DNA of 56,372 nucleotides from Acidimicrobiales bacterium (GCA_009843525.1 VYDH01000023.1:1-56372), one strand, 5' to 3'; positions 35,530 to 44,809 are shown, numbered from the stretch's first letter. Program-made: numbers and translations. The notes: generated by a model not told the origin, from the sequence alone.

Positions 35530-36573
35530 ATGAAGATATCCATGGCGATCGGCGCAGGTGCGAGCTTGGATCCCAAGCGGCTCACCCAGCACGTGGCCGA
35601 TCTCGAAGCCGCCGGCGTCGACATGATCTGGGGCGGCGAGATCTACGGCTTCGACCTGGTGTCGACGCTGGCGTATGTCGCTGCCAAGACCGAGCGCATC
35701 CAGCTCATGACCGGAATCCTGCCCATCTATTCACGCAGCCCCGCCATCATCGCTCAGACGGCGATGACCATCGACACGCTGTCTGAGGGCCGGTTCATAT
35801 TGGGTCTCGGAACCTCGGGACCCCAGGTGATCGAGGGCTGGCACGGGGTGCCGTTCAGCAAACCGATGGGAAGGACTCGCGATGTCATCGAGATCTGCCG
35901 CAAGGTCTGGTCGGGTGACAAGGTCGTTCATGAGGGCAGCGCCGTCAGCCTTCCCTATGACGGGGGCACCGGCCTGGGCAAGCCGCTCAAGCTCATGGCC
36001 AAGCCGTTCCGCAGGGACATCCCGATCGCGGTGGCGTCGATCGGGCCTCGCAACGTGGAGATGACTGCCGAGCTGGCCGAGGTCTGGCAGCCCATCCACT
36101 TCCTTCCCGAGAAGTTCAACGACGTGTGGGGAGAGTCGCTCGCGGCTGGCGGCGCCAGGCGCTCCGACGACCTGGCCGACCTGCAGATCGTGGCGGGCGG
36201 CACTGTCGCGCTCGGCGACGGTCCGATGGTGGACGCCGTCCGCAAGGGAGTGCGCGACAACGTCGGCTTCTACGTCGGCGGCATGGGCGCTCGTGACAAG
36301 AACTTCTACAACGACCTGTTCAAGCGCTACGGCTACGTGGATGAGGCGGAGAAAATCCAGGACCTGTTCCTGACCGGCAAGCGTGACGAGGCGTTCGCTG
36401 CGGTGCCCGACGACTATGTCGACCGGGCCAGCCTCGCCGGCGATCCCGAGCGCGTGCAGGAACGCATCGAGGTCTACCGCTCGGTCGGCGTCTCGTATCT
36501 CGACATCACGATCCCGCCTGAAACCGAGAACCCTCTCGAGGTCATCTCACAAGTCAAGGCTTGGGCCGAGTAG
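35530..36573 (+). CDS. F420-dependent LLM-class oxidoreductase
   Basis: A 347-residue luciferase-like oxidoreductase. Typical blocks are MKISMAIGAGASLDPKR, ERIQLMTGILPIYSRSP, LSEGRFILGLGTSGPQVIEGWHG and IPIAVASIGPRNVEMTAE. This matches F420-dependent actinobacterial enzymes of unknown substrate. ATG 35530 follows an AAGAGG site. It is divergent from an acyl-CoA dehydrogenase with twin palindromes between, so both genes are probably controlled by one repressor. The next gene starts 34 bases after its stop. Confidence 0.88.
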   Translation: MKISMAIGAGASLDPKRLTQHVADLEAAGVDMIWGGEIYGFDLVSTLAYVAAKTERIQLMTGILPIYSRSPAIIAQTAMTIDTLSEGRFILGLGTSGPQVIEGWHGVPFSKPMGRTRDVIEICRKVWSGDKVVHEGSAVSLPYDGGTGLGKPLKLMAKPFRRDIPIAVASIGPRNVEMTAELAEVWQPIHFLPEKFNDVWGESLAAGGARRSDDLADLQIVAGGTVALGDGPMVDAVRKGVRDNVGFYVGGMGARDKNFYNDLFKRYGYVDEAEKIQDLFLTGKRDEAFAAVPDDYVDRASLAGDPERVQERIEVYRSVGVSYLDITIPPETENPLEVISQVKAWAE

Positions 36574-36607
36574 CCGCACAGCGAAGAGCCAGACGGGCAA
36601 TCAGACG

Positions 36608-37108
36608 GTGGGGAGCGGCAGCGATCAGACCGGCTCGGCGCGCCCGAGCGCGCGGGAACGGTTCCTGGCCGGGGCCGAGGCAAGGGGGATGGCGCCAGAG
36701 ATCCTGCGCTTTCCTGAAGGCACGCGTACCGCCGAACAAGCGGCTGCGGCGGTCGGCTGCGAGCTCGGCCAGATTGTCAAGTCGCTGGTCTTTCTCTGCG
36801 ACGGTCAGCCAGTTCTCGCCCTTACGTCAGGCGCGAATCGGGTTGACACCAAACGGCTGGGCGAGCTGCTGTGCGGCAAGATCACCCGTGCTGACGCCGA
36901 CGGCGTGCGGGAGGCCACTGGCTATGCGATCGGCGGCACGCCGCCGTTCGGTCATGAGCGGCCGCTGCGGGCTGTCGTGGATCCTGCGCTGGTGAGCTAC
37001 GACTCCGTGTGGGCCGCAGCAGGCACACCCGACACAGTGTTCGAGCTGACGCCTGATGAGCTGGTGCGCGCCAGCGGAGCGGAGGTGGCCGACTTCGTCG
37101 CACGCTGA
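36608..37108 (+). CDS. YbaK/EbsC-type aminoacyl-tRNA deacylase
   Basis: A 166-residue YbaK/prolyl-tRNA-synthetase-associated domain protein. Members hydrolyse mischarged tRNA such as Cys-tRNA(Pro). The core is clear: TRTAEQAAAAVGCELGQIVKSLVF with its conserved Lys, then GANRVDTKRLGELLCG, and AIGGTPPFGHE with its Gly-rich pocket. It is cytoplasmic and complete. GTG 36608 is the best start I can find; its ribosome-binding site is weak. It may be co-transcribed with the F420 oxidoreductase upstream. Confidence 0.87.
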   Translation: MGSGSDQTGSARPSARERFLAGAEARGMAPEILRFPEGTRTAEQAAAAVGCELGQIVKSLVFLCDGQPVLALTSGANRVDTKRLGELLCGKITRADADGVREATGYAIGGTPPFGHERPLRAVVDPALVSYDSVWAAAGTPDTVFELTPDELVRASGAEVADFVAR

Positions 37109-37161
37109 CGCACAGCGTCTGTGATCAGCTCAGTCTGCGATGAGCTCAGCCGTGCGTGCGC

Positions 37162-39522
37162 TCAATCGACGTGTCCCGGCTCCTCGCCGTGCTCGAGCTC
37201 CACGTGCTCGTATTCGGCATGCTCGACGTCGGGCAACTCGCCCTCGACTCGCAGGTTGGGGATGATGCGGTCGAGCCACGCCGGCAGCCACCAGTTGCGG
37301 GCGCCGAGCAGTTCCATCGTTGACGGCACGATCAGCATCCGCACGAGCGTGGCATCGATGGCGATGGCCGTGGCCAGACCCAGGCCGAACAGCTTGACCA
37401 CCCGTTCCTCCTCCAGCACGAAGCTGCCGAAGACCACGATCATGATCGCTGCAGCGGCCGTGATGACCCTGGCCGTCGCGGCCAGCCCATCGGCTACGGA
37501 GTTGACCGAATCGCCGGTGCGCTCGTACTCCTCCTTCATGCGTGACAGCAGGAAGACCTCGTAGTCCATCGACAGCCCGAACAGCACGGCGAACAGCATC
37601 ATCGGGATGAACGGCTCGATCGGTGCGGGCTGGATGCCCAGGACGCTGCCGAACCAGCCCCACTGGAAGATGGCCACCAGCACGCCATAGGACGCCCCGA
37701 TGGAGAGCATGTTCATGATGACCGCCTTGAGCGGCACCACGAGCGAGCGGAACACGGCCATCAGCAGCAGGAACGACGCCCCCAGCACCGCGCCGAAGAA
37801 GATCCACATGCGTCCGGCCAGGTAGTCGCTGAAGTCGATCTGGAAGGCGACGGTGCCGCCGACCAGCGCGTCGACGCCGGTGCCGTCCATCGCCGCGGGG
37901 ATGACCTGATCGCGCAGCGTGTGGACGAGAGTTTCGGTGGCGGCGTCCTGGGGACCGGTCGCGGGCAGCACCCGGATCATCGCGGCCCCGCCGTCAGAGC
38001 TCGGGAACGGGGGAGAGGCGGCCACGACGCCATCGGTGCGGTTGAGCGCGTCGGTCAACTCCAGGAGCGCCAGCAAGTCCTGGCGGCCGGAGGTCTCCGC
38101 GACGATCAACAACGGGCCGTTCGCTCCCGGGCCGAAGCCGTCGGCGATGAGGTCGTAGGCCTTGCGGGTGGTGCTGTCGGGCGGGAAATTGCCCTCGTCG
38201 GAGAATCCGAGACGCAACGCGAACACCGGAGCGGCGGCCAGCACGAGCACGGCGGTTCCGCCGAGCGCGAACAGCCAGGCCCGGCGCTGCACGACCCGGC
38301 TGAGCCGGTACCAGGCGGTGGCACGCAGCGGCTTGGGCTGGCGCTGGTGCAGGATCCGCCTCAGCGGGTTGCGCGGGCCGCCGACGGCCCCCGCGATGAG
38401 AACGGCAGCGGCCGCAGGCAGCCCGGCCAGCAGCGGGCGGATGCCCAGACCGAAGCCCAGCAGCGCCACCGACACCAGCGACGCAGCGAGGATGCCGCGG
38501 ACCCTGGTGGTCGCCATCCGGTTGCGCATCAGCCCCAGCACGGCGGGCAGCAGGGTCATCGAACCCGCCATCACAATCGAGACGGTGATGGCCGCCGACA
38601 GCCCCAGTCCGGCCACGAAGGGCAGGCCCATGAGCAGCAGTCCCAGCAGCGACACCACCACGGTCGCTCCGGCGAAGAGCACCGAACGGCCTGCGGAATC
38701 CAGCGCTGCACCGACCGCTTCGAGCGGGCTGAACTTGTTGCGCACCCATTCCCGATAGCGGTTGAGGATGATCAGCGCGTAGTCGATGCCCACGCCGAGC
38801 CCGATCATCACCCCGAGCGTCGGCGCGATATCGGGCACCGTGAACACATTGCTGAGGATCGTGATGGTGAGCGCGCCGATGCCGACGCCGATCAGCGCCG
38901 TCCCGACGGTCACGCCCATGGCGACCACAGATCCGACGGCGGCGATCAGCACGAACACGGCAAAGGCGAGCCCGATGGCCTCGGTCTCGGGAGGCTCCTG
39001 GCCGGCGAGCCACGAGCCGCCGAGCTCCACCTGGACACCCGGAATCTCGCGCACGCCGCTGCGGTCGATGAGCTCGACGATGTGCTCGCCGAGCCCGCCC
39101 GCGTTGTCGAGATTGAACGAACGGCTGATCTGGACCTCGGCGACGGCGATCTGGCCCGCATGGGGACCTTGCTGCGCGACGAACTGGCGGCCGCCCGGGT
39201 CGTAGGGCGAGTTGACTGTCACCTCGTCGAGGGCATCGACGGCGACGAACAGCTCAGTGAGCGTCGATCGCACGGCAGGGTCGTCCACCCCAGAGCTGGA
39301 CCTGACCACGATCGACCCGTTGATGTTGGAGCCGAAGTCGCCGAAGTGGCTGTCCAGCACGTCGGCGGCGCGGTCGCTCTCGGAGTCGGGGCTGCTCAGC
39401 GACGCGCCCCACGACGGCCCCACTAGCCCCGCGAGCAGCGCGACAGCGACGGCGAGCGCCACCCACCCGGCAAACACCCGCCACGGATTGCGGAAGCACC
39501 ACTTGCCGAGTGCGATGTACAT
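37162..39522 (-). CDS. MMPL/RND-family transporter
   Basis: A 786-residue membrane protein of the MMPL branch of the RND superfamily, with about 12 membrane segments in two halves. Each half has one N-terminal helix, a large extracellular domain and a bundle of five helices. The first bundle carries GLGVGIDYALIILNRYRE and the second GLSMDYEVFLLSRMKEEY, where the paired Asp/Tyr residues carry proton flow. It probably exports lipids or drugs. The tail is acidic and His-rich (EYEHVELEHGEEPGHVD). ATG 39522 begins with the usual MMPL MYIALGKWCFRNPWR. Confidence 0.92.
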   Translation of the reverse strand: MYIALGKWCFRNPWRVFAGWVALAVAVALLAGLVGPSWGASLSSPDSESDRAADVLDSHFGDFGSNINGSIVVRSSSGVDDPAVRSTLTELFVAVDALDEVTVNSPYDPGGRQFVAQQGPHAGQIAVAEVQISRSFNLDNAGGLGEHIVELIDRSGVREIPGVQVELGGSWLAGQEPPETEAIGLAFAVFVLIAAVGSVVAMGVTVGTALIGVGIGALTITILSNVFTVPDIAPTLGVMIGLGVGIDYALIILNRYREWVRNKFSPLEAVGAALDSAGRSVLFAGATVVVSLLGLLLMGLPFVAGLGLSAAITVSIVMAGSMTLLPAVLGLMRNRMATTRVRGILAASLVSVALLGFGLGIRPLLAGLPAAAAVLIAGAVGGPRNPLRRILHQRQPKPLRATAWYRLSRVVQRRAWLFALGGTAVLVLAAAPVFALRLGFSDEGNFPPDSTTRKAYDLIADGFGPGANGPLLIVAETSGRQDLLALLELTDALNRTDGVVAASPPFPSSDGGAAMIRVLPATGPQDAATETLVHTLRDQVIPAAMDGTGVDALVGGTVAFQIDFSDYLAGRMWIFFGAVLGASFLLLMAVFRSLVVPLKAVIMNMLSIGASYGVLVAIFQWGWFGSVLGIQPAPIEPFIPMMLFAVLFGLSMDYEVFLLSRMKEEYERTGDSVNSVADGLAATARVITAAAAIMIVVFGSFVLEEERVVKLFGLGLATAIAIDATLVRMLIVPSTMELLGARNWWLPAWLDRIIPNLRVEGELPDVEHAEYEHVELEHGEEPGHVD

Positions 39523-39671
39523 CGGCGGCGTCCTTTCCTGGCGGTGAGCGATGGCGTGGCCCAGCGTGATGTCTGGTGCCCGGCACAGAGCGCTCGTAGA
39601 CGATCAGCCGGGCAAGCTACCGTCACATGGCGCTGCCACACGTCGCGGCGGTTGAACCGAGGGGGCAGCTG

Positions 39672-41714
39672 GTGGCTGTAAGCGAGTCGAACACTGCACG
39701 AAGGCGCGGACACCGGGTCGGTCTCACGCGGTGGGCAGCAGCGGCCCTCGCCGTGCTGCTGGCGGTGCCGCTGGCAGCGTTGCCGTCGGGTGCCCAAACC
39801 GAAGGGGAGAGTGCTGAACCGACGCTCATCTCAGCGGATTCAGTGACGGTGACGATCCTGCACAACAACGACGGCGAGTCGAAGCTGCTGCCCGACGTCG
39901 AGTCCGGTTTCCCGGGGGTCGCGAGGTTCGTCGCAGCGATGCGCGAGCTGCAGGCTGCAGCCGCCGAGTCCGGGCCGGTAGTGACGCTGACGTCCGGCGA
40001 CAACTTCCTCGCCTCGCTGGAGCTGGGCGTGTCGCTCGACCGTGAGGGCCCGATGTATGACTCGGTCGCGCTCAGCGGCATCTATGACGCAATGGCACTC
40101 GGCAACCACGACTTCGACTTCGGGCCCGATGTGACGGCCCGCTTCATTGAGGGATTCGACCCGCCGATCCCGTTCCTGAGCGCCAACCTCGACGTCTCGG
40201 CCGAGCCGGCTCTGGCGGCGCTGGCCGAGCGGGGATTGGTGGCGCCATCGACGGTGGTCGAGACGGGCGGTGAGCGCATTGGCGTCATCGGTGCTGTGAC
40301 GCCGTGGCTGCCGAACATCTCGAGCCCCCGCAAGGTGGTCGTCAGCGCCGTCCTCGATGCCGTGCAGGCCGAGGCCGATCGGCTCGAGGCGGACGGTGTC
40401 AACAAGATCATCCTCGTCAGCCACCTGCAAGACGTCAATGAAGAGGTGGCGCTGGTTGCCGAGCTCACGGGTGTGGACGTGGTGATTGCGGGCGGTGGCG
40501 ATGATCTGCTCGCGAATCCGGGCGACTCCTGCCAGCCCGGAGAGGAGCCGGTGGCGCCGTACCCGATGTGGGTCGACGACGCAGCAGGCAGCCGGGTGCC
40601 AGTGGTCACGGCACCTGGTGCGTACCGCTGCATCGGGAAGCTGGAGGTGAGCTTCGACGCGGACGGGAACGTCACCGCGGCTGCGGGCTCCTCGATCGGT
40701 GTCGCGCTCGACCGCGATCCCGACGCCATGGTGCAGGCCGACGTGGTTGAACCGTTGACGGCCGAGGTGGCGCTGGTCGACAGCACCCCCCTCGGCACGA
40801 GCGATGTCGAGCTGGAGGGTCGCAAGCCGGTTTTGCGCTCCCAGTCGACCAACGTCGGCAGCTTGATGGCGGACGCGCTGCGAGTGCGCGGCGCGCATCT
40901 CGCCCCGGGCTTTGGCGTAGCGGCCCCGCAGGTGGCGGTCACGAACGGCGGCGGGCTGCGCAACGACTCAGTCATCGCTGCAGGCGCGGTGAGCGTGGGG
41001 ACCACGTGGGATATCGCCCCGTTCAACAACGTGCTGGTCACAGCCCAGGTCCCGCGCGCCACGCTGGCTGAGCTGCTGGAACGGGCACTGAGCGCGTTGC
41101 CGCGCGCATCGGGCCAGTTCCCGCACGTCTCAGGCATGACAGTGACCTACGACCCGGACGGCGTGGGGCAGGGCGTCGACCGCGACGGCGACTGCGAGCT
41201 CATCGAGCCCAGCGGCACACGGTTGCGAAGCGTCACATTGGATGACGGCACCGAAATCGTTCGGGACGGCGAGGTCACCGAGGGTGGTCCTGTTGTGCTG
41301 GCGACGGTCGACTTCCTCGCCAACGGCGGTGACTGCTACCCGCTCGGTGACCTCGCCTTCACCCGGCTCGGCGTCACCTACCAACAGGCGCTAGCGGACT
41401 ACATCGCTGAGGACCTCGGCGGCGAAATCACTGCCGAGCAGTATCCCGTCGACGGCAGCGGTCGTGTGTCGGCTCTGGAGGCTGATGACGGCACCGCCGA
41501 AGACGGCGATGGCAGTGACAGCGACTTCGAGCTCTACATCGTGCAGCCCGGCGACACGCTCAAGAAGATTGCGGCTGAGCATCTGGGGCACAGCAGCCGC
41601 TGGCCGGAGATCTTCGAGGCCAGCAAGGGCCACCAGCAGCCCTACGGCGGTGCGCTGACCGACCCGGACGTGATCCTGGTGGGCTGGCTGCTGCGCATCC
41701 CATTGGTGGGGTGA
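39672..41714 (+). CDS. secreted 5'-nucleotidase-like metallophosphatase with C-terminal LysM domain
   Basis: A 680-residue secreted protein. A signal peptide (basic start, core AAAALAVLLAVPLAAL, cut near SGAQT) precedes a 5'-nucleotidase-type metallophosphatase domain with LTSGDNFLASLE and GNHDFDFG, then the C-terminal nucleotide-binding domain with NGGGLRNDS and a late FLANGGDCYP. The last 60 residues are a LysM-like module (YIVQPGDTLKKIAAEHLG) that would hold it to peptidoglycan. Two metal motifs differ from classic UshA: NDGE replaces NDxH and GGGDD replaces GGHSH. GTG 39672 was chosen behind GAGGGGG. Its 3' end overlaps the convergent ppx-type gene by 73 bases. Confidence 0.83.
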   Translation: MAVSESNTARRRGHRVGLTRWAAAALAVLLAVPLAALPSGAQTEGESAEPTLISADSVTVTILHNNDGESKLLPDVESGFPGVARFVAAMRELQAAAAESGPVVTLTSGDNFLASLELGVSLDREGPMYDSVALSGIYDAMALGNHDFDFGPDVTARFIEGFDPPIPFLSANLDVSAEPALAALAERGLVAPSTVVETGGERIGVIGAVTPWLPNISSPRKVVVSAVLDAVQAEADRLEADGVNKIILVSHLQDVNEEVALVAELTGVDVVIAGGGDDLLANPGDSCQPGEEPVAPYPMWVDDAAGSRVPVVTAPGAYRCIGKLEVSFDADGNVTAAAGSSIGVALDRDPDAMVQADVVEPLTAEVALVDSTPLGTSDVELEGRKPVLRSQSTNVGSLMADALRVRGAHLAPGFGVAAPQVAVTNGGGLRNDSVIAAGAVSVGTTWDIAPFNNVLVTAQVPRATLAELLERALSALPRASGQFPHVSGMTVTYDPDGVGQGVDRDGDCELIEPSGTRLRSVTLDDGTEIVRDGEVTEGGPVVLATVDFLANGGDCYPLGDLAFTRLGVTYQQALADYIAEDLGGEITAEQYPVDGSGRVSALEADDGTAEDGDGSDSDFELYIVQPGDTLKKIAAEHLGHSSRWPEIFEASKGHQQPYGGALTDPDVILVGWLLRIPLVG

Positions 41715-43306
41715 GTGGCCCGACCGGTCTCGGCTGTTTCAGACTCGATCACCACGGTGCGTCCGGTGACCGATTCGAGCAGTTCGCTGCGGGCTCGGGC
41801 TGTGAAGAGTTCGACGGAGGTGTCAACACCGGGTGAGACGCGTGCGACCAGCCGGAGTTCATCGCTGAGCAGTCGGTCCGACTCCCCAGGCTCGTGCGCG
41901 ACGCGGATGCGCGTCACCACCTGACGATTGGAGCGGTCAAGGCCGATCGCCACGCGCAGCATTGCCGCCATCCAGCGCACCTTGTTCTTGTCTGCTGAGC
42001 CCAGAGAGGCGAAGTCGGCATGCTTGGACTTGGGCGCGCTCTTGCGGTGATAGCGAGCGACCTGGGCGATGATCTCGATCTCGCGTTCGGTGAATCCGGT
42101 GAGGTGCTCACTGTTGCGGATGATGTAGTAGCTGTGACGGTGGTGGGCGCTGTGGGAGATGAATATCCCCACGTTGTGCAGCAGCGAGGCTGCCTCGAAC
42201 AGCTCCCGGTCTTCTTCGCCGAGCCCGTGCTGAGAACTCAGGCCGTCGAACAACTCGAGTGCCAGGTCGGTGATGTGCTCGGCGTGTCCCAGGTCCTCGT
42301 GGTAGCTGTTCGCCACGTACATGACTCCCGAGCGCCGCAGGTCTTCGAGACGGTGGAACGGATCCAGCCCCGGCGCAGCGGCTCGCCGCATCTGCTCGAA
42401 CAGGATCCCCTCCCGCAGGGCGTAGTCGGATACTTCCATGCGCTTGATGCCAAGCAGCTTGAACGTCTCCGACAGCAACAGCGCGCCGCCCACGATGATG
42501 TCGGCCCGGCGTTCCTCCAGCCCTTCGATGTCGAGCCGGCGCGCCGGAGTCATGGCATTGGCGAGATCTGCTGTGAGGGAACGCAGTTCCTTGGCTGTGA
42601 ACGACAGCCGGCCGGTACGGCTGTCGCGATCGCCGCGCCGGATGGCGCACATGCGCGCCAAAGCCATGATGGTTCCCGACGAGCCGACAGCAGTCTCGAA
42701 ACCGAGCTCACCGATCTCGGCCGGCAAGTGGCCGAGGAACGACTCGATGTGGATGCGGCACTCGCGAACAGCACGCTTACGCGAGCGGCCCTCAGGGAAA
42801 AAGCGGTCGGTAAGCCGGATTGAACCGAGCTTGAGACTGCGCATCAGCAGGGGCTCGGCACCGTCGCCGACGATGAACTCAGTGGAGCCGCCGCCGATGT
42901 CGATGACCAAGTGCCGCTTGTCGAGCAACGGGACGGCCGCCATCACGCCCAGATGGATCAGTCGGGCCTCCTCGATGCCGGAGACCACCTGGATGTCCAC
43001 TCCGGCCTCGACCCGGGCCCGCGCCACAAACTCGCCTCGGTTGTCGGCCTCGCGTACCGCGCTAGTGGCCACGGCTGTGACGGTGGCGGCGCCGGCGTGA
43101 TCAGCGATGCGTCGCATGCGGTCGAGCGCCGCGATGCCGCGATCCATGGCATCGGCGGTAAGGCGCTTCATGTCCTCGCCGCCCGAGCCCAGCCGGACCG
43201 GCTCGCGTTCGCGTGTCAGCACTTCGAAATGGCCATCTGCGTCGACCGATGCGACAACGAGGTGGAACGAGTTCGTTCCGACATCGATCGCCGCGATGAC
43301 GCTCAC
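41642..43306 (-). CDS. Ppx/GppA family exopolyphosphatase or (p)ppGpp phosphatase
   Basis: A 554-residue cytoplasmic Ppx/GppA phosphatase of the long, two-part type. The actin-like ATPase fold has IAAIDVGTNSFHLVV at the start and LVIDIGGGSTEFIVG; catalytic Glu is expected near VSGIEEARLIHLG. The C-terminal half is HD-domain-like (ASLLHNVGIFISHSAHHRHS). The reaction is removal of terminal phosphate from polyphosphate or pppGpp. GTG 43306 was chosen because the conserved fold begins at once. Its last 24 codons run antisense to the LysM-encoding end of the preceding gene. Confidence 0.88.
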   Translation of the reverse strand: MSVIAAIDVGTNSFHLVVASVDADGHFEVLTREREPVRLGSGGEDMKRLTADAMDRGIAALDRMRRIADHAGAATVTAVATSAVREADNRGEFVARARVEAGVDIQVVSGIEEARLIHLGVMAAVPLLDKRHLVIDIGGGSTEFIVGDGAEPLLMRSLKLGSIRLTDRFFPEGRSRKRAVRECRIHIESFLGHLPAEIGELGFETAVGSSGTIMALARMCAIRRGDRDSRTGRLSFTAKELRSLTADLANAMTPARRLDIEGLEERRADIIVGGALLLSETFKLLGIKRMEVSDYALREGILFEQMRRAAAPGLDPFHRLEDLRRSGVMYVANSYHEDLGHAEHITDLALELFDGLSSQHGLGEEDRELFEAASLLHNVGIFISHSAHHRHSYYIIRNSEHLTGFTEREIEIIAQVARYHRKSAPKSKHADFASLGSADKNKVRWMAAMLRVAIGLDRSNRQVVTRIRVAHEPGESDRLLSDELRLVARVSPGVDTSVELFTARARSELLESVTGRTVVIESETAETGRATHPTNGMRSSQPTRITSGSVSAPP

Positions 43307-43405
43307 GCATCGCAACGCTAGAGGGAGCACCGGGCGGCCCTGATGATGTTGGTTCAGCAGATGGGCGCAGCCGGCCCGCCATGACGCCCCACTAGCGTTC
43401 CGCCG

Positions 43406-43816
43406 ATGGCGACGCACGCGACCCAGATCGTGCCTCGATTCGGCGAGCTGGATCCGTACAACCACGTCAACCACGCGGTCTATGTGTCGTATTTCGAGGC
43501 GGCCCGCTGCCTGGCGCTGGAATCCGCCGATCTTGCACTGCCGGACCTCTCAGATCAAGATGTCCAGATCGTGGTGACGAACCTTGAGGTGCGTTTCCGG
43601 GCGCCGGCGACCGCCCGCGACACGCTGCGCGTCGAGACCGAATTGGCCGAGCGTCGCCGTGCGAGCACGCGGTGGCAGCAGCGGATCATCCGCGAGTCCG
43701 ACGATGCGGTGCTGGTGGAGGGTCAGTTGACCGCAGCCATCTGCGACAACAACGGCAGGCCCCGGCGCCCGCCGCCTGGCCTCATGGACAAGTTCGACGC
43801 ACTCGCCCCCGGCTAA
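43406..43816 (+). CDS. acyl-CoA thioesterase (4HBT hot-dog fold)
   Basis: A 136-residue hot-dog protein of the 4-hydroxybenzoyl-CoA thioesterase type. The signature is RFGELDPYNHVNHAVYVSYFEAAR, in which the Asp and the two Asn-His steps form the active site, followed by IVVTNLEVRFRAPATARD. It would hydrolyse small or medium acyl-CoA. It is divergent from the ppx-type gene (about 100 bases) and is followed by the nested hairpin element. Confidence 0.88.
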   Translation: MATHATQIVPRFGELDPYNHVNHAVYVSYFEAARCLALESADLALPDLSDQDVQIVVTNLEVRFRAPATARDTLRVETELAERRRASTRWQQRIIRESDDAVLVEGQLTAAICDNNGRPRRPPPGLMDKFDALAPG

Positions 43817-43827
43817 GTAGTGCGCCC

Positions 43828-43980
43828 GCTGCGGAGGCGACAGAACCCTCTGCGACCAGCGATCCAGCAGGCGAGAGATTCGTACTGCACCGCATTCCTC
43901 GCGGACGGCATCGACACAGCACGGTGCATCCAAGAGGGAACCGGTCGCAACGTCGCAGAGTCTCCTGCCGCCTCCGCAGC
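43828..43980. other. nested-hairpin element A (structured RNA or palindromic repeat)
   Basis: In this 193-base gap between convergent genes, outer arms 43828-43839 and 43969-43980 pair perfectly (GCTGCGGAGGCG). CAG/CTG continues after a mismatch, then CTCTGCGAC (43848-43856) pairs with 43952-43960, and TGCACCG (43886-43892) with 43922-43928. Element B at 47608-47687 shares the GGAGGCG-CAG outer arm, an AA internal loop and the CTCTGC helix. It could be a bidirectional terminator, a MITE or REP-like repeat, or a non-coding RNA. Confidence 0.6.
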
Positions 43981-44009
43981 TATGGCATCTGTGCCAATCG
44001 GTTCGAGCC

Positions 44010-44795
44010 CTAGACGACGGGGGTCAGGCCGCCGTCGATGTTGATTGCGGTGCCGGTGACGTAGCTGGCGGCGTCACTGGCGAGGAACAGGGCCAGGTTG
44101 GCGAACTCTTGGGCGTCGCCCATGCGCCCTGCGGGGATGCGATTCCCGATGGCCGCGGTGAATTCCTCGAAGGTGGTGTCGTGGGCCTCGCGTTCCCAGC
44201 GAGTCTGCCATTGGTGGGTCACCAGCAGTCCGGTGATGAGCGCGTTGACCAGCACGCCGTCAGGGGCGAATTCTGACGCCAGCGCCTTGGTCATCGCCAG
44301 ACCGGCGGCACGACTGGCTGAGGTGGGGCACGTCTGCGCGCTCGCTGCTTTCGCACCGACGTTCAGCGAGTTGATGATGCGGCCCCAGCGCTGATCGCGC
44401 ATGTGAGGAATGCAAAGTCGGCAGAGGCGTACTGCCGAGAAGAGCTTCAGATCGAGGTCGTCCTGCCAGTCGTCATCGTCGATGTCGAGAAATGGCTTGG
44501 CATTCGATGTCCCGGAGTTGTTCACGAGGATGTCGATCGGACCGCACGCTGCCATCGCCTCGGCGTGTGCTCGCGCAACCTCGCCGGCCCGGCGGACGTC
44601 GGCTGAAATGGCTGCGTGTGCCGTGTCCGGGTTCGCATCTCGGAGTGCTGCGAGGGTTTCCTCGAGCACGGTTTGGTCGCGAGCAACCACCGCCACCGAG
44701 GCACCTGCAGCCGCAAAGGTTTCGGCCATCGCTCGTCCCAGACCCCGGCTGCCCCCGGTGATCAGCGCTGTGCGGCCGTCAAGTCTCAATTCCAT
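44010..44795 (-). CDS. SDR family protein with altered catalytic residues
   Basis: A 261-residue SDR. The cofactor motif TGGSRGLGRAM, VNNSGTSNA and a C-terminal VTGTAINIDGG are normal. At the catalytic site the sequence is TCPTSASRAAGLAMTKAL: where classical SDRs have Tyr-x-x-x-Lys this one has Thr-x-x-x-Arg. I believe a subgroup of actinobacterial SDRs has this SRAAG form, so it is probably real rather than a sequence error. The reaction is therefore open. It is divergent from the alcohol dehydrogenase, separated by 101 bases containing a direct repeat. Confidence 0.85.
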   Translation of the reverse strand: MELRLDGRTALITGGSRGLGRAMAETFAAAGASVAVVARDQTVLEETLAALRDANPDTAHAAISADVRRAGEVARAHAEAMAACGPIDILVNNSGTSNAKPFLDIDDDDWQDDLDLKLFSAVRLCRLCIPHMRDQRWGRIINSLNVGAKAASAQTCPTSASRAAGLAMTKALASEFAPDGVLVNALITGLLVTHQWQTRWEREAHDTTFEEFTAAIGNRIPAGRMGDAQEFANLALFLASDAASYVTGTAINIDGGLTPVV

Positions 44796-44809
44796 ACGCG
44801 CACCATATT

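Noticed and set aside
37127..37146. AGCTCA/TGAGCT inverted repeat between the YbaK-type and MMPL genes
   Set aside because: Only six pairs, no U tract, and the gap is short; too weak to call a terminator.
43997..44013. TTCGAGC stretch resembling a tRNA T arm
   Set aside because: The flanking bases pair at only three of five positions and no acceptor or anticodon arm can be drawn.
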